NCBI RefSeq assembly: GCF_014199915.1
Contig: NZ_JACHOO010000010.1
Span: 107,298-171,297 of the forward strand
Source of the DNA: Prosthecomicrobium pneumaticum
GTDB taxonomy: Bacteria; Pseudomonadota; Alphaproteobacteria; Rhizobiales; Kaistiaceae
Length of the DNA stretch: 64,000 nt
Reading direction: 5' to 3'
Position 1 is the stretch's first letter. Each line of letters begins with the position of its first letter. The notes beneath the pieces are model-generated. The model saw nothing but the letters and a program-made list of their open reading frames with translations. It did not search any database and was not told where the DNA came from. The position numbers and the translations under genes were made by a program. Positions 63,557-64,000 of the stretch are shown here, piece after piece.

Positions 63557-63599
63557 GGCGCGACCTCCGGCACGTTCCAAACGACCGGCGTCCCGCTTC

Positions 63600-63930
63600 G
63601 TTCCCAAGCGGAAGGAGACCCTCACCCTTTGCATCCAGGCTCGGCTTCGCTCGCCAAGATGCAAAGCCCTCTCCCGCGGAGCGGGAGAGGGGATGCCCGA
63701 TCCCGGTGCATCCTCTCAGGATGCTCGGACTATGGGGCGCGTACATCGCGGAATGGCCGGCCTGAAGGCGAGCGCCACGGCCGGGACCCCCTCTCCCGCT
63801 CCGCGGGAGAGGGCCGGGGTGAGGGCCTTTCCTCCGTCGATGAAGAGAGGCGCACCCTCACCCTTCCGGCCTGAGCATCTCGGCCGCTGCCGCGGCCTGC
63901 GACGCCAAGGCCGGAAGCCCTCTCCCCCCT
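63600..63930. repeat. Dispersed intergenic inverted-repeat elements
   Basis: Two palindromes, CCCTCTCCCGC/GCGGGAGAGGG, lie at 63667-63691 and 63789-63813 with opposite central triplets (GGA and TCC). They are flanked by CCCTCACCCTTT-type and GGGGTGAGGG strings, and a partial third copy begins near 63852. Such elements are common as scattered repeats between genes in GC-rich Rhizobiales. No supportable gene lies in the ~440 bases after 63557. Confidence 0.75.
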
Positions 63931-64000
63931 CGGGGGGGGGGGGGGGGGGGGGCGCGGGGGGGGCGGGGGGGGGGCGCCCCCCCCCCCCACCCCCCGCGGC
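63931..64000. other. G/C homopolymer tail, probable sequencing or assembly artefact
   Basis: From 63931 the sequence is almost only G, then only C, with single-base interruptions. It abruptly replaces an intergenic repeat resembling the one at 63789. This is unlike any biological feature elsewhere in the window and fits a low-quality contig end. Confidence 0.8.

Noticed and set aside
63730..63990. A minus-strand frame at the window end
   Set aside because: It reads through dispersed repeats and the homopolymer artefact.

Overview
The window is about 64 kb of very GC-rich DNA with tightly packed, often overlapping genes. The gene content points to an alphaproteobacterium of the order Hyphomicrobiales (Rhizobiales): metC beside an aapJQMP general amino-acid transporter, an IalB-family protein, many ABC uptake systems, and ROK and GntR/FCD regulators. 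No rRNA, tRNA, CRISPR, integrase or transposase is visible. The left edge cuts a gene. The last ~70 bases are a G/C homopolymer run that looks like a contig-end artefact.

Positions 1-22.2 kb are catabolic and transport DNA. First comes a 3'-truncated view of an FMN-dependent hydroxy-acid oxidase, a GntR/FCD regulator, and a plus-strand operon: alpha/beta hydrolase, ribose-type ABC transporter, KdgD-like dehydratase, YciI-like, HbpS-like and DUF1932 dehydrogenase genes. A flavin monooxygenase-like gene follows. A minus-strand operon then holds a CUT1-type sugar ABC transporter without an ATPase plus a Gfo/Idh/MocA dehydrogenase, divergent from a ROK regulator. A second minus-strand operon holds a polyamine/opine-type ABC transporter, an Asp/Glu racemase-like protein and an M24 'pita-bread' protein lacking the usual metal-binding aspartates.

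Positions 22.3-31.3 kb are the most striking part: a guanidine-utilisation island. Its two transcription units converge. The plus-strand unit encodes a periplasmic binding protein. The minus-strand unit encodes a permease, an ATPase, two carboxyguanidine-deiminase-like (UAAP) subunits, a biotin-dependent urea/guanidine carboxylase and a stand-alone allophanate-hydrolase C-terminal domain. Each unit starts with a sigma54 (-24/-12) promoter followed within about 20 bases by a guanidine-I (ykkC) riboswitch. This implies joint control by nitrogen status and ligand. Both leaders can also form alternative pairings with the ribosome binding site or the sequence next to it. No amidase domain of allophanate hydrolase is present in the window.

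Positions 31.4-45.5 kb hold a cytochrome b561, a 7TMR-DISM histidine kinase with its OmpR-type response regulator, a 2296-residue autotransporter adhesin, an IalB-like protein overlapping its stop codon, and a second autotransporter (about 1020 residues) ending at a perfect terminator palindrome. This reads as a regulated surface-adhesion locus.

Positions 45.5-63.6 kb are more housekeeping-like: a DJ-1/PfpI protein, a proline-rich small protein, glutathione-dependent formaldehyde dehydrogenase, a four-gene glycolipid/lipid A-type envelope cassette, metC, aapJQMP, an OmpA-family protein with a long Pro/Arg/Glu low-complexity stretch, a cysK-alaX-sseA operon, an acyltransferase and a small conserved protein. 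The final 400 bases carry dispersed inverted repeats and the artefactual tail.
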